Source: Clostridia bacterium (GTDB lineage: Bacteria > Bacillota > Clostridia > UMGS1840). From it: a DNA stretch of 64,000 nucleotides. Under the pieces are notes generated by a model. It did not search any database, was not told the origin of the DNA, and saw only the letters and a list, made by a program, of their open reading frames with translations. Positions 51,362 through 59,787 of the stretch are shown here, one piece after another. Both the position numbers and the translations under genes were made by a program. The stretch is from NCBI GenBank assembly GCA_017468465.1, contig JAFUIN010000028.1, positions 36,158 through 100,157 on the forward strand. Direction: 5' to 3'. Every line of letters starts with the position of its first letter. Position 1 is the first letter of the stretch.

Positions 51362-53395
51362 ATGAACATTCAGCTTGCAAAATCTGCCGGTTTTTGCTTT
51401 GGCGTAAAACGTGCCTGCGATGCGGTGTATCAAGCCCTTTCGGAAGGCAAAAAGCTCTATCTTCTGGGTGAGCTCATTCACAACAGCCGTGTAATGGCTG
51501 ATATTGAGCAAAAGGGCGGCACAACTGTGGAAACAGTTTCGCAAATTCCGTCTGACGGAATTGCTGTTATCCGGGCACACGGCGTTCCACACTGTGTGAT
51601 GGAGGAGCTTCAAAAAAGACAAATTTCCTATATTGATATGACCTGCCCGTTTGTGAAGAAAATTCATAACATTGTGGCAGAGGAAGATAAGAAAAACCGC
51701 AAAATTATTATTTACGGAAAAAAAGAGCATCCGGAAGTAATTGGCATTTCCGGCTATTGTAGAAATCCGTTGGTCACGATGAATTATGACGAAATCGAAG
51801 CGTTCATTCAGCCCGGGGACCAGCTGAGTGTGGTGGCGCAAACCACCGTGGAAAAAGACAAATTTTACAATTTTATTAAATTTTTGAAAAAAGGTTGTAA
51901 TTCGGTATCAATATTTGATACAATATGCAGTGCAACCAATGAAAGACAAGCCGAGGCAGAAGCTTTGGCGCAAAAATCCGATGCAATGTTTGTCATTGGC
52001 GGAAAAAAAAGCTCCAACACCATCGAGCTGTATCACAAGTCAAAAGCAGTTTTGGAGCATACTTATTTAATCGAATCTGCAAAAGAGCTGAAAGCCCTTT
52101 TCAGAGAACAACCACAGTTAAAAAATAATTTATATACAAATTTCAATGTAGTAGGTGTTACAGCCGGTGCGTCTACGCCCGCTGTCAGCATCGAGGAGGT
52201 AATTACAGTCATGGCAGAAGAAAAAATCGTAACAAGTGAATTTGCGGAGCAGTTGGAGAACTATCTGGTTAGCCCTGTTCACATCAACAAAAGAGTTACT
52301 TGTACTGTTGAACAAATCACTGAAACCGAAGTTAGAGTTAGCATTCCCGGCTATAAGGGATTAGGATACATTCCGGCAGACGAACTGACCGACGATTCCA
52401 GCTTAAAACCCGCAGACTTAGTTAAAATTGGTGATGAAATCAATGCAATCGTAATCAAACCCAACGATGTAGAAGGAACCTGTCTCTTATCCAAGAAAAG
52501 AGTGGATTCTGAACAGAACATGGTTGCTATCAAAGAAGCATTTGACAACCAGACCATCTTAGAAGGTAAAGTTGTTTCTGTTATCAAAGGTGGTTTGCTG
52601 GTTTCTGTAAACAGCGTTAGAGTATTTGTTCCTGCATCTCAGGCATCCTTAAGATATGTTCAGGATTTAACTTCTATGCAGAACACCACCGTTTCTCTGA
52701 AAATTATTGATTTTGATGAAAGAAGAAACAGAGCAACCGGTTCTGTTAAAGTTGTTTTAGCTGCAGAACAGAAAGCAAAAGAAGAAGCATTCTGGGCATC
52801 TGCTGAAGAAGGTAAAACCTATCAGGGTACCGTTAAATCTTTAACCACTTTTGGCGCATTTGTTGATATCGGCGGCGTTGACGGTCTGGTTCACATTACC
52901 GAGCTGTCCTGGTCCAGAATCAAACATCCCTCTGAAGTGGTAAAAGTTGGTCAGGAAATCGAAGTATACATCAAAGCTTTGGATACCGAAAAGAAAAAAA
53001 TCTCTTTAGGCTTCAAAAAAGAATGCGACGATCCCTGGAACAAATTTATGAACACCGTTAACTTAAACGATACCATCACCGTTAAAATTGTGCGTATCGT
53101 TCCCTTTGGTGCATTTGCAGAAATTCTGCCCGGTGTTGACGGTTTGATTCACATTTCTCAGATTGCTAACAAACACATTGCAAAACCCGAAGATGAATTA
53201 TCCTTGGGTATGAATGTTGATGTAAAAGTAATTGAAATTGATGCAGAAAAGAAAAAAGTAAGCTTAAGCATCAGAGAGCTGCTTGCTCCCTCCGAACAGA
53301 AGGAAGCACCGGCTGCAGAAGCTACCGAAGAAGCTACCGAAGAAGCTACCGAAGAAGCTAACGAAGAAGCTACCGAAGAAGCTACCGAAGAATAA
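51362..53395 (+). CDS. ispH: 4-hydroxy-3-methylbut-2-enyl diphosphate reductase fused to 30S ribosomal protein S1
   Basis: A 677-residue bifunctional fusion. Residues 1-280 are IspH, the iron-sulfur enzyme that makes IPP and DMAPP in the last MEP step; cluster cysteines lie in GFCFGVKRA, MTCPFV and TICSATNERQAEA. Residues about 290-640 hold four S1 RNA-binding repeats (for example GTVKSLTTFGAFVDIGGVDG and KIVRIVPFGAFAEILPGVDG), as in ribosomal protein S1. The C-terminal 24 residues are an EATEEATEE-type acidic repeat. The fusion is known in Clostridia and ties isoprenoid supply to translation. It is the last gene of cmk-plsC-ispH/rpsA; the upstream MEP enzyme Dxs is far away. Confidence 0.96.
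   Translation: MNIQLAKSAGFCFGVKRACDAVYQALSEGKKLYLLGELIHNSRVMADIEQKGGTTVETVSQIPSDGIAVIRAHGVPHCVMEELQKRQISYIDMTCPFVKKIHNIVAEEDKKNRKIIIYGKKEHPEVIGISGYCRNPLVTMNYDEIEAFIQPGDQLSVVAQTTVEKDKFYNFIKFLKKGCNSVSIFDTICSATNERQAEAEALAQKSDAMFVIGGKKSSNTIELYHKSKAVLEHTYLIESAKELKALFREQPQLKNNLYTNFNVVGVTAGASTPAVSIEEVITVMAEEKIVTSEFAEQLENYLVSPVHINKRVTCTVEQITETEVRVSIPGYKGLGYIPADELTDDSSLKPADLVKIGDEINAIVIKPNDVEGTCLLSKKRVDSEQNMVAIKEAFDNQTILEGKVVSVIKGGLLVSVNSVRVFVPASQASLRYVQDLTSMQNTTVSLKIIDFDERRNRATGSVKVVLAAEQKAKEEAFWASAEEGKTYQGTVKSLTTFGAFVDIGGVDGLVHITELSWSRIKHPSEVVKVGQEIEVYIKALDTEKKKISLGFKKECDDPWNKFMNTVNLNDTITVKIVRIVPFGAFAEILPGVDGLIHISQIANKHIAKPEDELSLGMNVDVKVIEIDAEKKKVSLSIRELLAPSEQKEAPAAEATEEATEEATEEANEEATEEATEE
53321..53392 (+). 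repeat. six-copy 12-bp tandem repeat in the S1 tail
   Basis: Six consecutive 12-base units, GCTACCGAAGAA (one with GCTAACGAAGAA), encode ATEE repeats at the C-terminus of the IspH-S1 fusion and stop one codon before TAA. In-frame unit gain or loss would change tail length without frameshift. Confidence 0.93.
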
Positions 53396-53408
53396 TTGAA
53401 TCCATTAC

Positions 53409-53446
53409 GAATATTTCCGCAGCAGGCTTTTGTTGCGGAAATATTC
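53409..53446 (+). other. stable hairpin between ispH/rpsA and hisIE, without T-run
   Basis: Stem GAATATTTCCGCA / TGCGGAAATATTC, 13 bases, with a 12-base loop. It is followed by TCATAAAAAG, so it lacks the T-run of an intrinsic terminator. It could be a processing or stability element for the S1 mRNA. Confidence 0.75.
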
Positions 53447-53468
53447 TCATAAAAAGAAGGTTTACTGT

Positions 53469-54101
53469 ATGTCATTCATAGAAAAATTAAAATTTAATGC
53501 AGATGGGTTGATTCCTGCAGTTGTTCAGGATTATGAAACTGAAACTGTTCTGATGGTTGCCTATATGACCAAAGAAACGCTGTTGAAATCTTTGGAAACA
53601 GGCAAAACCGTTTTTTATTCCAGAAGCCGTCAAAAAGAATGGCTGAAAGGAGAAGAAAGCGGAAATTTCCAGAACATTGTAGAAATTGCTGCCGATTGTG
53701 ATTTTGATACATTGCTCATCAAGGTAAAACAAGAGGGCGATAAGGTCAGCTGTCACACCGGCGAATATTCCTGTTTTTTCAATAAGCTGGAAAACGGAGA
53801 ATTTGTACATAAATCCAATGACAAGCTCATTCTCCAAAAAATTTATGATACCGTTTGCGACCGTAAAATTCATCCGGTAGAGGGTGCTTACACCAACTAC
53901 TTATTGGAAAAAGGAATTGACAAAATTCTGAAAAAGGTGGGCGAAGAATCTGCCGAGGTGATTATTGCCTCCAAAAACAATGCTCCCGATGAAGTAATTT
54001 ACGAAACCGCTGATTTGATGTATCATCTTTCTGTGATGTTGTTCGACAGAGGTGTCACCTGGCAAGATATTTTTGAAGAATTGAAGAAAAGAAACAAATA
54101 A
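53469..54101 (+). CDS. hisIE: phosphoribosyl-AMP cyclohydrolase / phosphoribosyl-ATP pyrophosphatase
   Basis: A 210-residue bifunctional enzyme for the second and third steps of histidine synthesis. The N-terminal HisI domain (1-105) has MVAYMTKET, FYSRSRQKEWLKGEESGN and the metal-binding DCDFDTLL and CHTGEYSCFF. The C-terminal HisE domain (about 115-205) has the KVGEESAEVIIASK helix. ATG 53469 follows AAGAAGG. No other his gene is near, so the rest of the pathway is elsewhere. No T-box leader is seen before it. Confidence 0.94.
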   Translation: MSFIEKLKFNADGLIPAVVQDYETETVLMVAYMTKETLLKSLETGKTVFYSRSRQKEWLKGEESGNFQNIVEIAADCDFDTLLIKVKQEGDKVSCHTGEYSCFFNKLENGEFVHKSNDKLILQKIYDTVCDRKIHPVEGAYTNYLLEKGIDKILKKVGEESAEVIIASKNNAPDEVIYETADLMYHLSVMLFDRGVTWQDIFEELKKRNK

Positions 54102-54166
54102 ATCCCTTTTGTGCCAACAAAAGATAGCTTTCTCTTGTTGTTCTTTATAAAATTTTGGAAAAAGTA

Positions 54167-54195
54167 TTGACCTTTTTCCGGATGTATGCTATTAT
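54167..54195 (+). promoter_or_regulatory. promoter of ptsH, with a second box downstream
   Basis: -35 TTGACC (54167-54172) and -10 TATTAT (54190-54195), 17-base spacer, 120 bases before HPr. A second possible pair, TTGCGA (54216-54221) and TATAAT (54238-54243) with a 16-base spacer, lies downstream. A short CAGTT-GCG-AACTG hairpin followed by T7 at about 54213-54235 overlaps it. Confidence 0.65.
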
Positions 54196-54315
54196 TTATT
54201 TATAGTGTAAACCAGTTGCGAACTGCGTTTTTTTGCATATAATACAGATATAACATACAACATACCAACGCAAACTTTGTTCGAATCAATTCTAAAATAA
54301 GGATGGTTTTTTAAG

Positions 54316-54579
54316 ATGTTTGAAAAAGAAGTTATTGTTCAGAATCAGGTTGGACTGCATGCAAGACCGGCAACCTTTTTTATTCAGAAAGCAAATGAGT
54401 TCAAAAGCAATATCTGGGTAGAAAAAGACGAAAGAAAGGTTAGCGCCAAAAGCTTACTGGGTGTTTTGTCACTGGGAATTACCAAGGATACCTCCATTAA
54501 GATTGTGGCAGACGGTTCTGACGCAGAAGCTGCAGTCAATGCACTGGTGAATCTGGTGAGCTCTGATTTTGCAGAATAA
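54316..54579 (+). CDS. ptsH: HPr family phosphocarrier protein
   Basis: An 87-residue HPr. His15 in GLHARPA is the site phosphorylated by enzyme I, and Ser46 in SAKSLLGVLSLG is the regulatory site used by HPr kinase, so it can serve both PTS transport and CcpA-type catabolite control. The sequence is otherwise normal for HPr. It is not next to ptsI; it is monocistronic with its own promoter and a strong terminator. It could alternatively be a Crh-like paralogue, but Crh lacks His15, which is present here. Confidence 0.95.
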   Translation: MFEKEVIVQNQVGLHARPATFFIQKANEFKSNIWVEKDERKVSAKSLLGVLSLGITKDTSIKIVADGSDAEAAVNALVNLVSSDFAE

Positions 54580-54604
54580 TGTTTCCCAATCAACAAATCC
54601 TATG

Positions 54605-54650
54605 AAAAAAAGATGGATTACCGTGATATTCGGTAATCCATCTTTTTTTT
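54605..54650 (+). terminator. terminator after ptsH
   Basis: Stem AAAAAAGATGGATTACCG / CGGTAATCCATCTTTTTT with an 8-base loop and a run of eight T. The IS200 element begins right after it. Confidence 0.93.
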
Positions 54651-54717
54651 GGTGCCTTTAGGCGTGGAAATAAACCCCCAGTTCTACTGGGGGAGGATAA
54701 AAAAGCTTTAGCAAAAG

Positions 54718-54786
54718 AAAAACCTCCATGATATAATAGTAAATGGTTTGGCGACCGCATTACTAAAAAATATCATGGAGGTTTTT
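54718..54786 (+). promoter_or_regulatory. hairpin that sequesters the tnpA ribosome-binding site
   Basis: Left arm AAAAACCTCCATGATAT (54718-54734) and right arm ATATCATGGAGGTTTTT (54770-54786) are perfect complements with a 35-base loop, and the right arm contains the GGAGG site for the ATG at 54791. Folding would hide the site and limit transposase synthesis, as known for IS200 tnpA mRNA. Confidence 0.8.
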
Positions 54787-54790
54787 AACA

Positions 54791-55270
54791 ATGTTAAAGA
54801 AAACAACAAACGAAATCAAACATACTGCACATTCAAGTTACAGATGTCAATATCATATTGTATTTGCACCCAAATACAGAAGAAAAGAAGTATATGGGAA
54901 ATTGAAGAAGGATATTGGAGAAATACTGCGAAAACTGTGTGAGCAAAAGGGAGTGGAAATTATAGAAGCCCAAGCATGTTCAGATCATATACACATGTTG
55001 TTGAGTATTCCTCCACATTTAAGTATAGCACAGTTTATGGGATTTCTCAAGGGGAAAAGTTCATTAATGATATTTGATAGGCATGCAAATTTGAAATATA
55101 AGTATGGTTCTAGACATTTTTGGTGTCGAGGATATTATGTAGATACGGTAGGGAGAAATAAAAAAATAATAGAACAATACATACGCAATCAATTAGAAGA
55201 AGATTTTTCTACCGATCAAATTAGTATGAAGGAATATACAGACCCGTTTACGGGTACCAAGAATAAGTAG
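54791..55270 (+). CDS. tnpA: IS200/IS605-family transposase TnpA (Y1 HUH)
   Basis: A 159-residue single-strand transposase. The HUH metal motif is HIH at 66-68 (SDHIHMLLSI), and the catalytic tyrosine is Tyr130 in KIIEQYIRNQ. It cuts and rejoins single-stranded element ends at hairpins, usually on the lagging strand. Residues YHIVFAPKYRR near the N-terminus are typical of the family. The gene is intact. Its base composition is more A/T-rich than neighbours. Translation is probably limited by the hairpin over its ribosome site. Confidence 0.95.
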   Translation: MLKKTTNEIKHTAHSSYRCQYHIVFAPKYRRKEVYGKLKKDIGEILRKLCEQKGVEIIEAQACSDHIHMLLSIPPHLSIAQFMGFLKGKSSLMIFDRHANLKYKYGSRHFWCRGYYVDTVGRNKKIIEQYIRNQLEEDFSTDQISMKEYTDPFTGTKNK

Positions 55271-55429
55271 GCATAAAAAAGACAGCCGCACGTGAGCGGC
55301 TGCCTGTAATTGTAATGCGGTGTCAAGCCTTCAATGCCCCTTTGAGGGGTTGAGCCTGTAATAGCCCCTTCTAGGGGCCAGTCAAACCACTAGTTTACTA
55401 GTGGTTTTGATTTATCTCATGTTAGAAAT

Positions 55430-57208
55430 TTATTTTTCTGTTTGCTTGGTATAGAAATTATAATATTGTCCTTTTTTTGCCATCAGCTCTTCATGACTAC
55501 CCTCTTCTGCCACGTTATAATCGCCTAACACCAGAATGCGGTCTGCCCCCACAATAGTAGACAGCCGATGCGCAATCATAAATGCGGTTCTGCCTTCGGT
55601 CAATCGATTGATTCCTTCGATAATCTGACGTTCTGTTTCGGTATCAATGCTGGCAGTGGCTTCATCCAATATCAAAATTTTGGGGTCTAAAAGCATGGTT
55701 CGTGCCAAGGCAATCAGCTGTCGCTGCCCTTGCGATAAACTACCGCCTTTTTCGGAAATCACTGTTTGATAGCCATCTTTTAACTTCATAATAAAATCGT
55801 GTGCAGAAACACTTTTTGCTGCCTGAATTACTTCCTCATCGGTAGCATCTAAACGACCGTAGCGAATGTTTTCCATAACAGTTCCGGAAAACAAAAAGCT
55901 TTCCTGGAGCATATATCCAATTTGGCCCCTCAGAGAGTGCAATGTAACGTCACGGATATCGTGTCCGTCTATTTTGATACTGCCCTCTGCAATTTCATAA
56001 TAGCGAGACAAAAGATTTACAATCGTGGTTTTACCAACACCGGTCTGCCCTACCAATGCAATCTTTTCGCCGGGCTTAACGTGAAGATCCAAATTTTTCA
56101 GCACATAACCTTTTTCCGTATCGTAAAAGAAACTGACATTTTGAAAATCAACTTGCCCTTGCACAGCAGGTAAGGGATAAGCATTGGGGGCGTCTTTAAT
56201 ATCCTCTGTTTCCGAAAGGGTTTCCAGGATACGTTCCAGATAACTCATGTTGGTGATCACTTGATTATAAAGATTTGCCAGATTGTTAATGGGGTTCCAC
56301 AATCTTCTTAAGTAGTTTACAATCGCAATGGTAACCCCAACGGTCACCGGTGAATCAGTCACCGCCGAAATGGCAACAAAATAGGTCAGGCAAACTGCCA
56401 ACTCCGAAATGAGTGGTGTTGCCATGGGAATTAAAAATTCTATTCCCACAGTTTTCATCCAATAACGGTATACTTCCGTGGACAAATGTAAAAAGGTGCG
56501 TTCACTTTTTCTTCTGTGCCCAAATGCCTGTGTGATTTTGACTCCGTTGATGCTTTCCATTAAATAGGCAGTCAGATTGCTGTTTTTATCATTAAATGTG
56601 CGTCGGATTCTGCGCTGATATTTGCGCAATAGCGCCATTACTGCATACAAAACGGGAATTCCGCACATGGCAACCAGTGTCAGCTTCACATCAATGGCAA
56701 ACATAAAGCAGACCACAGCAACCAACGACACCACATCCAACACAATATTGGCAAGAATGTTGGAGAACATATCTGCAACAGAATTCACATAATTGGTAAC
56801 ACGAATCAGTACCTTCCCTTGAGGACGCGTGTCAAAATAAACCAACGGAAGCTTTTGCAGATGGGAAAACAAATCACGCCGGATATCATAAATTACGGAT
56901 TGCCCCACTCGAATCAGATGCTTCAGGCGAAACCGCGACACAAAGATGCTGACCAGCACTGCCGCCAACAACCCGCCGCCGCACAAGAACAACAGCCGAT
57001 AATTTTCATTGGGGATGGCATCATCAAACACAACCTTCATAATATATGGCGAAACTGTAGATGCCAATACCCCCAGAGCAATGACCAAAATGGTGAAGAA
57101 AAGCTCCCATCCGTATTTGGAAACATACCGAAAAAGAAGCTTCCATTCCTTTTTCCCAAATGTGATTTTCAGTTTTTCATCCTGATGATATTGATTGATT
57201 TTAGCCAT
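55430..57208 (-). CDS. heterodimeric ABC exporter subunit with canonical catalytic site
   Basis: A 592-residue half-transporter: six transmembrane helices (about 1-330) plus an ABC domain with Walker A GQTGVGKTT, signature LSQGQRQ, Walker B ILILDEATAS with the catalytic Glu, and the switch histidine in IAHRLST. The signature is slightly altered (LSQGQ). Partner is the next gene upstream, which overlaps it by 8 bases. The split of canonical and degenerate sites between the partners is typical of BmrCD and TM287/288-like multidrug exporters. Substrates could be drugs, lipids or peptides. Confidence 0.93.
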   Translation of the reverse strand: MAKINQYHQDEKLKITFGKKEWKLLFRYVSKYGWELFFTILVIALGVLASTVSPYIMKVVFDDAIPNENYRLLFLCGGGLLAAVLVSIFVSRFRLKHLIRVGQSVIYDIRRDLFSHLQKLPLVYFDTRPQGKVLIRVTNYVNSVADMFSNILANIVLDVVSLVAVVCFMFAIDVKLTLVAMCGIPVLYAVMALLRKYQRRIRRTFNDKNSNLTAYLMESINGVKITQAFGHRRKSERTFLHLSTEVYRYWMKTVGIEFLIPMATPLISELAVCLTYFVAISAVTDSPVTVGVTIAIVNYLRRLWNPINNLANLYNQVITNMSYLERILETLSETEDIKDAPNAYPLPAVQGQVDFQNVSFFYDTEKGYVLKNLDLHVKPGEKIALVGQTGVGKTTIVNLLSRYYEIAEGSIKIDGHDIRDVTLHSLRGQIGYMLQESFLFSGTVMENIRYGRLDATDEEVIQAAKSVSAHDFIMKLKDGYQTVISEKGGSLSQGQRQLIALARTMLLDPKILILDEATASIDTETERQIIEGINRLTEGRTAFMIAHRLSTIVGADRILVLGDYNVAEEGSHEELMAKKGQYYNFYTKQTEK

Positions 57209-58931
57209 TTATAACACCTCCGTACTGGTGTTTATAAACACTCTGATAATATCCGCCTTCTTCCGCAAGTAACTCTTCGTGGGTTCCTTTTTGAATCACC
57301 GCACCGTCCTGAAGGACTAAAATCTGGTCACAATCCTTTACAGAAGAAATCTTTTGAGAAATAATAAACAGCGTTTTATCCTGACAAATTTCACGAAGCT
57401 TTTTTTGAATTTCCTTTTCGGTTTCCGAATCCAGCGCAGAAGTAGTGTCATCCAGCACTAAAACAGAGGGCTGCTTCAAAATAGCTCTCGCCAATGCCAA
57501 ACGCTGCTTTTGACCACCGGACAGCGTAACGCCCCGCTCCCCGATAACCGTATCGTAGCCTTCGGGAAGTTTTTGGATAAATTCGTCTGCCATAGCATAT
57601 TTTGCTGCCTGACGGATTTCCTCGGCAGTTGCTTTGGGGCAACCATATGCAATGTTTGCGCTAACCGTGTCCGAAAAGAGAAACACCTCCTGCTGAGAGG
57701 TTGCCACTGCATTTCTGATTACTTCTAAATCAATGTCTTTGATGTAGTGGTCATCTAAAAACACTGCACCGGAATCGGGGTCATAAAACCGACCCAGCAA
57801 ATGAATCAAAGAAGATTTGCCGGAGCCTGTCTGCCCGATAATACCCACGCTGGTGCCCTGTTCTGCCACAAAGCTGACATCCCGCAGTGCTTGCGAATTC
57901 TGATAGCGAAGGCTTACATTTTTGAATTCTACTTTTCCTTTGATGGTTTCCAGCTTGCGACTTCTGTTTTTGTCGATAATTTTCGGTTTGGCTTCCATAA
58001 GATCCATCAATTTTTCGTAGGAGGCAAAGCCACTGATTGCTTCATTGATTAAGAAACCAGCCCCACTCAAAGGCCCGGTAATCATCCAAATCATACTGTT
58101 AAACATTACCAGCTCGCCCAGGGTGATGATTCCCTTCATCACAAAAATACCACCCACAACCACCAGATAAAGCTGAATAATGCCGTGAATATTCTGAATA
58201 AACGGCAAATACTTCCGAGAGGTGTTGCTGATATCTATTTGCCCCTGCCGAAAAGCTTCGTTCACCTTTGCCATCCGGTTGTTTTCATACTCTTCCCGCA
58301 CAAACGCCTTCACTACACGCTGTGCCCAGATGTTTTCCCCTACAACTGTATTCAAATCTGCATGGACCTGACGCAGCCTCCGATATTTTTCTTTTTGCTC
58401 TTTTGCCAGAGAGACTGTTAATATGACCACAACAGGCATCACAAAAAACAGCATGGAAGAAAGCTTGGCATCAATATAGAAAATAAGAATCAAAAGAGAA
58501 CCGAAAAACAGCGTAATATTCTCCAGCGAAACGTAAATACAATGTGCTAAAAACTGACGTGTTATATCAATATCGGTGGTCATCTGTGTCATCATTTCGC
58601 CGGCACCGTGACGGTCAAAATAGGAAAAATCAAGCTCCATCAGCTTACGAAAGGTTTGTCGGCGCAGATTCAGCACAATTTTTTGTGTAATTTTCTCCAG
58701 ATTCATTTGGCAAATGTAACGAATCCCAAGTCGAAGCACTGTTGCCAGAAGCATACATCCCAAAACAGGAAGTAAAAGCTGTTTTTTTCCGTCGGTAATA
58801 ATATCATCCACGATGGTACGCGTGAAAACCGGATTCAAAAGCCCTAAGAATGCTGCCACTGCAACAAAAATCTGAATGATAGTATATTTTATGTAGTTGC
58901 CTTTCAATAAAGAAAAAATGTTGCGCTTCAA
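57201..58931 (-). CDS. heterodimeric ABC exporter subunit with degenerate catalytic site
   Basis: A 576-residue half-transporter with six transmembrane helices and one ABC domain. Walker A is GQTGSGKSS and the signature LSGGQKQ is canonical, but Walker B reads VLVLDDTTS, so the catalytic Glu is Asp, and the switch histidine is Gln (IISQKISS). That gives one degenerate ATP site, formed with the slightly altered LSQGQ of the partner, as in heterodimeric exporters. Its stop overlaps the partner's ATG by 8 bases, with the partner's GGAGGTG inside this gene. A terminator for the upstream gene lies at 58954. Confidence 0.93.
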   Translation of the reverse strand: MKRNIFSLLKGNYIKYTIIQIFVAVAAFLGLLNPVFTRTIVDDIITDGKKQLLLPVLGCMLLATVLRLGIRYICQMNLEKITQKIVLNLRRQTFRKLMELDFSYFDRHGAGEMMTQMTTDIDITRQFLAHCIYVSLENITLFFGSLLILIFYIDAKLSSMLFFVMPVVVILTVSLAKEQKEKYRRLRQVHADLNTVVGENIWAQRVVKAFVREEYENNRMAKVNEAFRQGQIDISNTSRKYLPFIQNIHGIIQLYLVVVGGIFVMKGIITLGELVMFNSMIWMITGPLSGAGFLINEAISGFASYEKLMDLMEAKPKIIDKNRSRKLETIKGKVEFKNVSLRYQNSQALRDVSFVAEQGTSVGIIGQTGSGKSSLIHLLGRFYDPDSGAVFLDDHYIKDIDLEVIRNAVATSQQEVFLFSDTVSANIAYGCPKATAEEIRQAAKYAMADEFIQKLPEGYDTVIGERGVTLSGGQKQRLALARAILKQPSVLVLDDTTSALDSETEKEIQKKLREICQDKTLFIISQKISSVKDCDQILVLQDGAVIQKGTHEELLAEEGGYYQSVYKHQYGGVING

Positions 58932-58953
58932 CGCTACGCCCCCTTGCTCTCAC

Positions 58954-58996
58954 AAAAAGAGCTGATTGCACAATAAATTTCGGCAATCAACTCTTT
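58954..58996 (-). terminator. terminator after the 59-kb nucleotidyltransferase gene
   Basis: Stem AAAGAGCTGATTGC / GCAATCAACTCTTT with one mismatch and a 13-base loop; a T-run follows on the minus strand. The ABC exporter thus needs its own promoter, not identified. Confidence 0.8.
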
Positions 58997-59006
58997 GATG
59001 TCACCT

Positions 59007-59750
59007 TTATTTTGCGATATTTCCAAATTTTTCGCATACCTCACGATAGGACTCGTGCGTACCGATATCGTAGCATTCCCCTACAAATTTATAAGCATAT
59101 ATCGGCTTTCTCTGATATAACCATGAGGGGAAAAAGCCGGGTGCATCAGGATTGTTCCCTTCCTCCAGATACTGCCCAATGAGAGGCAGGGTTTCTTTCT
59201 TATAGATATAAGAAGCAAACACTGCGCAGTTGGATTTTGGTTCCTGGGGCTTTTCTTCCAAAGCAAGCACTCTGCCGTTTTCATCCAGTGTGGCATTGCC
59301 CATTCTGCGAAGATCGTTGATATTGTCAAGCTCTGCAACCAAAATGCTGTCAAACTGGTTCTTGCGATAAAATTCCAAATAATCGTTTAAGGGGAACGTG
59401 AAGAAATTATCCCCTGCCATAATCAGCACATCTTCGTTGATATTTCCATTCTGAATGGTATACCAGATGTCACCGATAGCCCCCAATTTGTTGGAATCAT
59501 CGGTGGTTCCGTCATCCAAAACGGTAATTTTCAACCGGGTTTCTCTCTTGCTGCCCCACTCTGAAAAATTGGGGAAAAACTTATGATTGGAAATGATAAA
59601 CACCTCATCAATTTCCGGAATGGTTTCAATCTCATCGGTAATAAAATCTAAAATAGACTTATTTCCAATGGGGAGCAGTCCTTTCGGCGTATCTTTTGTT
59701 AGCGGATACAATCTGGTTGCATATCCAGCAGATAACACAATTGCTTTCAT
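59007..59750 (-). CDS. sugar-phosphate or phosphocholine nucleotidyltransferase-like protein
   Basis: A 247-residue protein with the NTP-transferase fold: KAIVLSAGYATRLYPLT at the start, with the GxGTRL loop altered to AGYATRL but arginine kept, and IMAGDNFF with metal-binding Asp near residue 105. It ends with GECYDIGTHESYREV. Similar enzymes make NDP-sugars or CDP-choline for surface polymers. GTG at 59756 is a possible earlier start; ATG 59750 is taken by AAAGGA position. It is co-transcribed with the phosphoesterase and thrC genes upstream. Confidence 0.85.
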   Translation of the reverse strand: MKAIVLSAGYATRLYPLTKDTPKGLLPIGNKSILDFITDEIETIPEIDEVFIISNHKFFPNFSEWGSKRETRLKITVLDDGTTDDSNKLGAIGDIWYTIQNGNINEDVLIMAGDNFFTFPLNDYLEFYRKNQFDSILVAELDNINDLRRMGNATLDENGRVLALEEKPQEPKSNCAVFASYIYKKETLPLIGQYLEEGNNPDAPGFFPSWLYQRKPIYAYKFVGECYDIGTHESYREVCEKFGNIAK

Positions 59751-59787
59751 AATCACTAAAATCCTTTCCTTTTTGTAAAAACTAAGT

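Larger units (their letters stand above)
54655..55415 (+). mobile_element. IS200/IS605-family insertion sequence (IS200 type, tnpA only)
   Basis: About 760 bases with one transposase gene and no tnpB. The left end has a hairpin CCCCCAG-TTCTA-CTGGGGG (54675-54693). The right end has three hairpins: CCCC-TTTGA-GGGG near 55339-55351, GCCCC-TTCTA-GGGGC near 55364-55378 and ACCACTAGT-TTACTAGTGGT near 55387-55406. No inverted terminal repeats or target duplication are expected for this family. It has inserted between the ptsH terminator and the 3' end of the convergent ABC gene, so no gene is broken. Exact ends are uncertain by about 10 bases. Confidence 0.85.

Noticed and set aside
51320..51841. 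A 173-aa leftward frame antisense to ispH
   Set aside because: Shadow of the conserved IspH domain.
53321..53392. CRISPR-like repeat
   Set aside because: Twelve-base units without spacers, in frame within the S1 tail; a coding tandem repeat.
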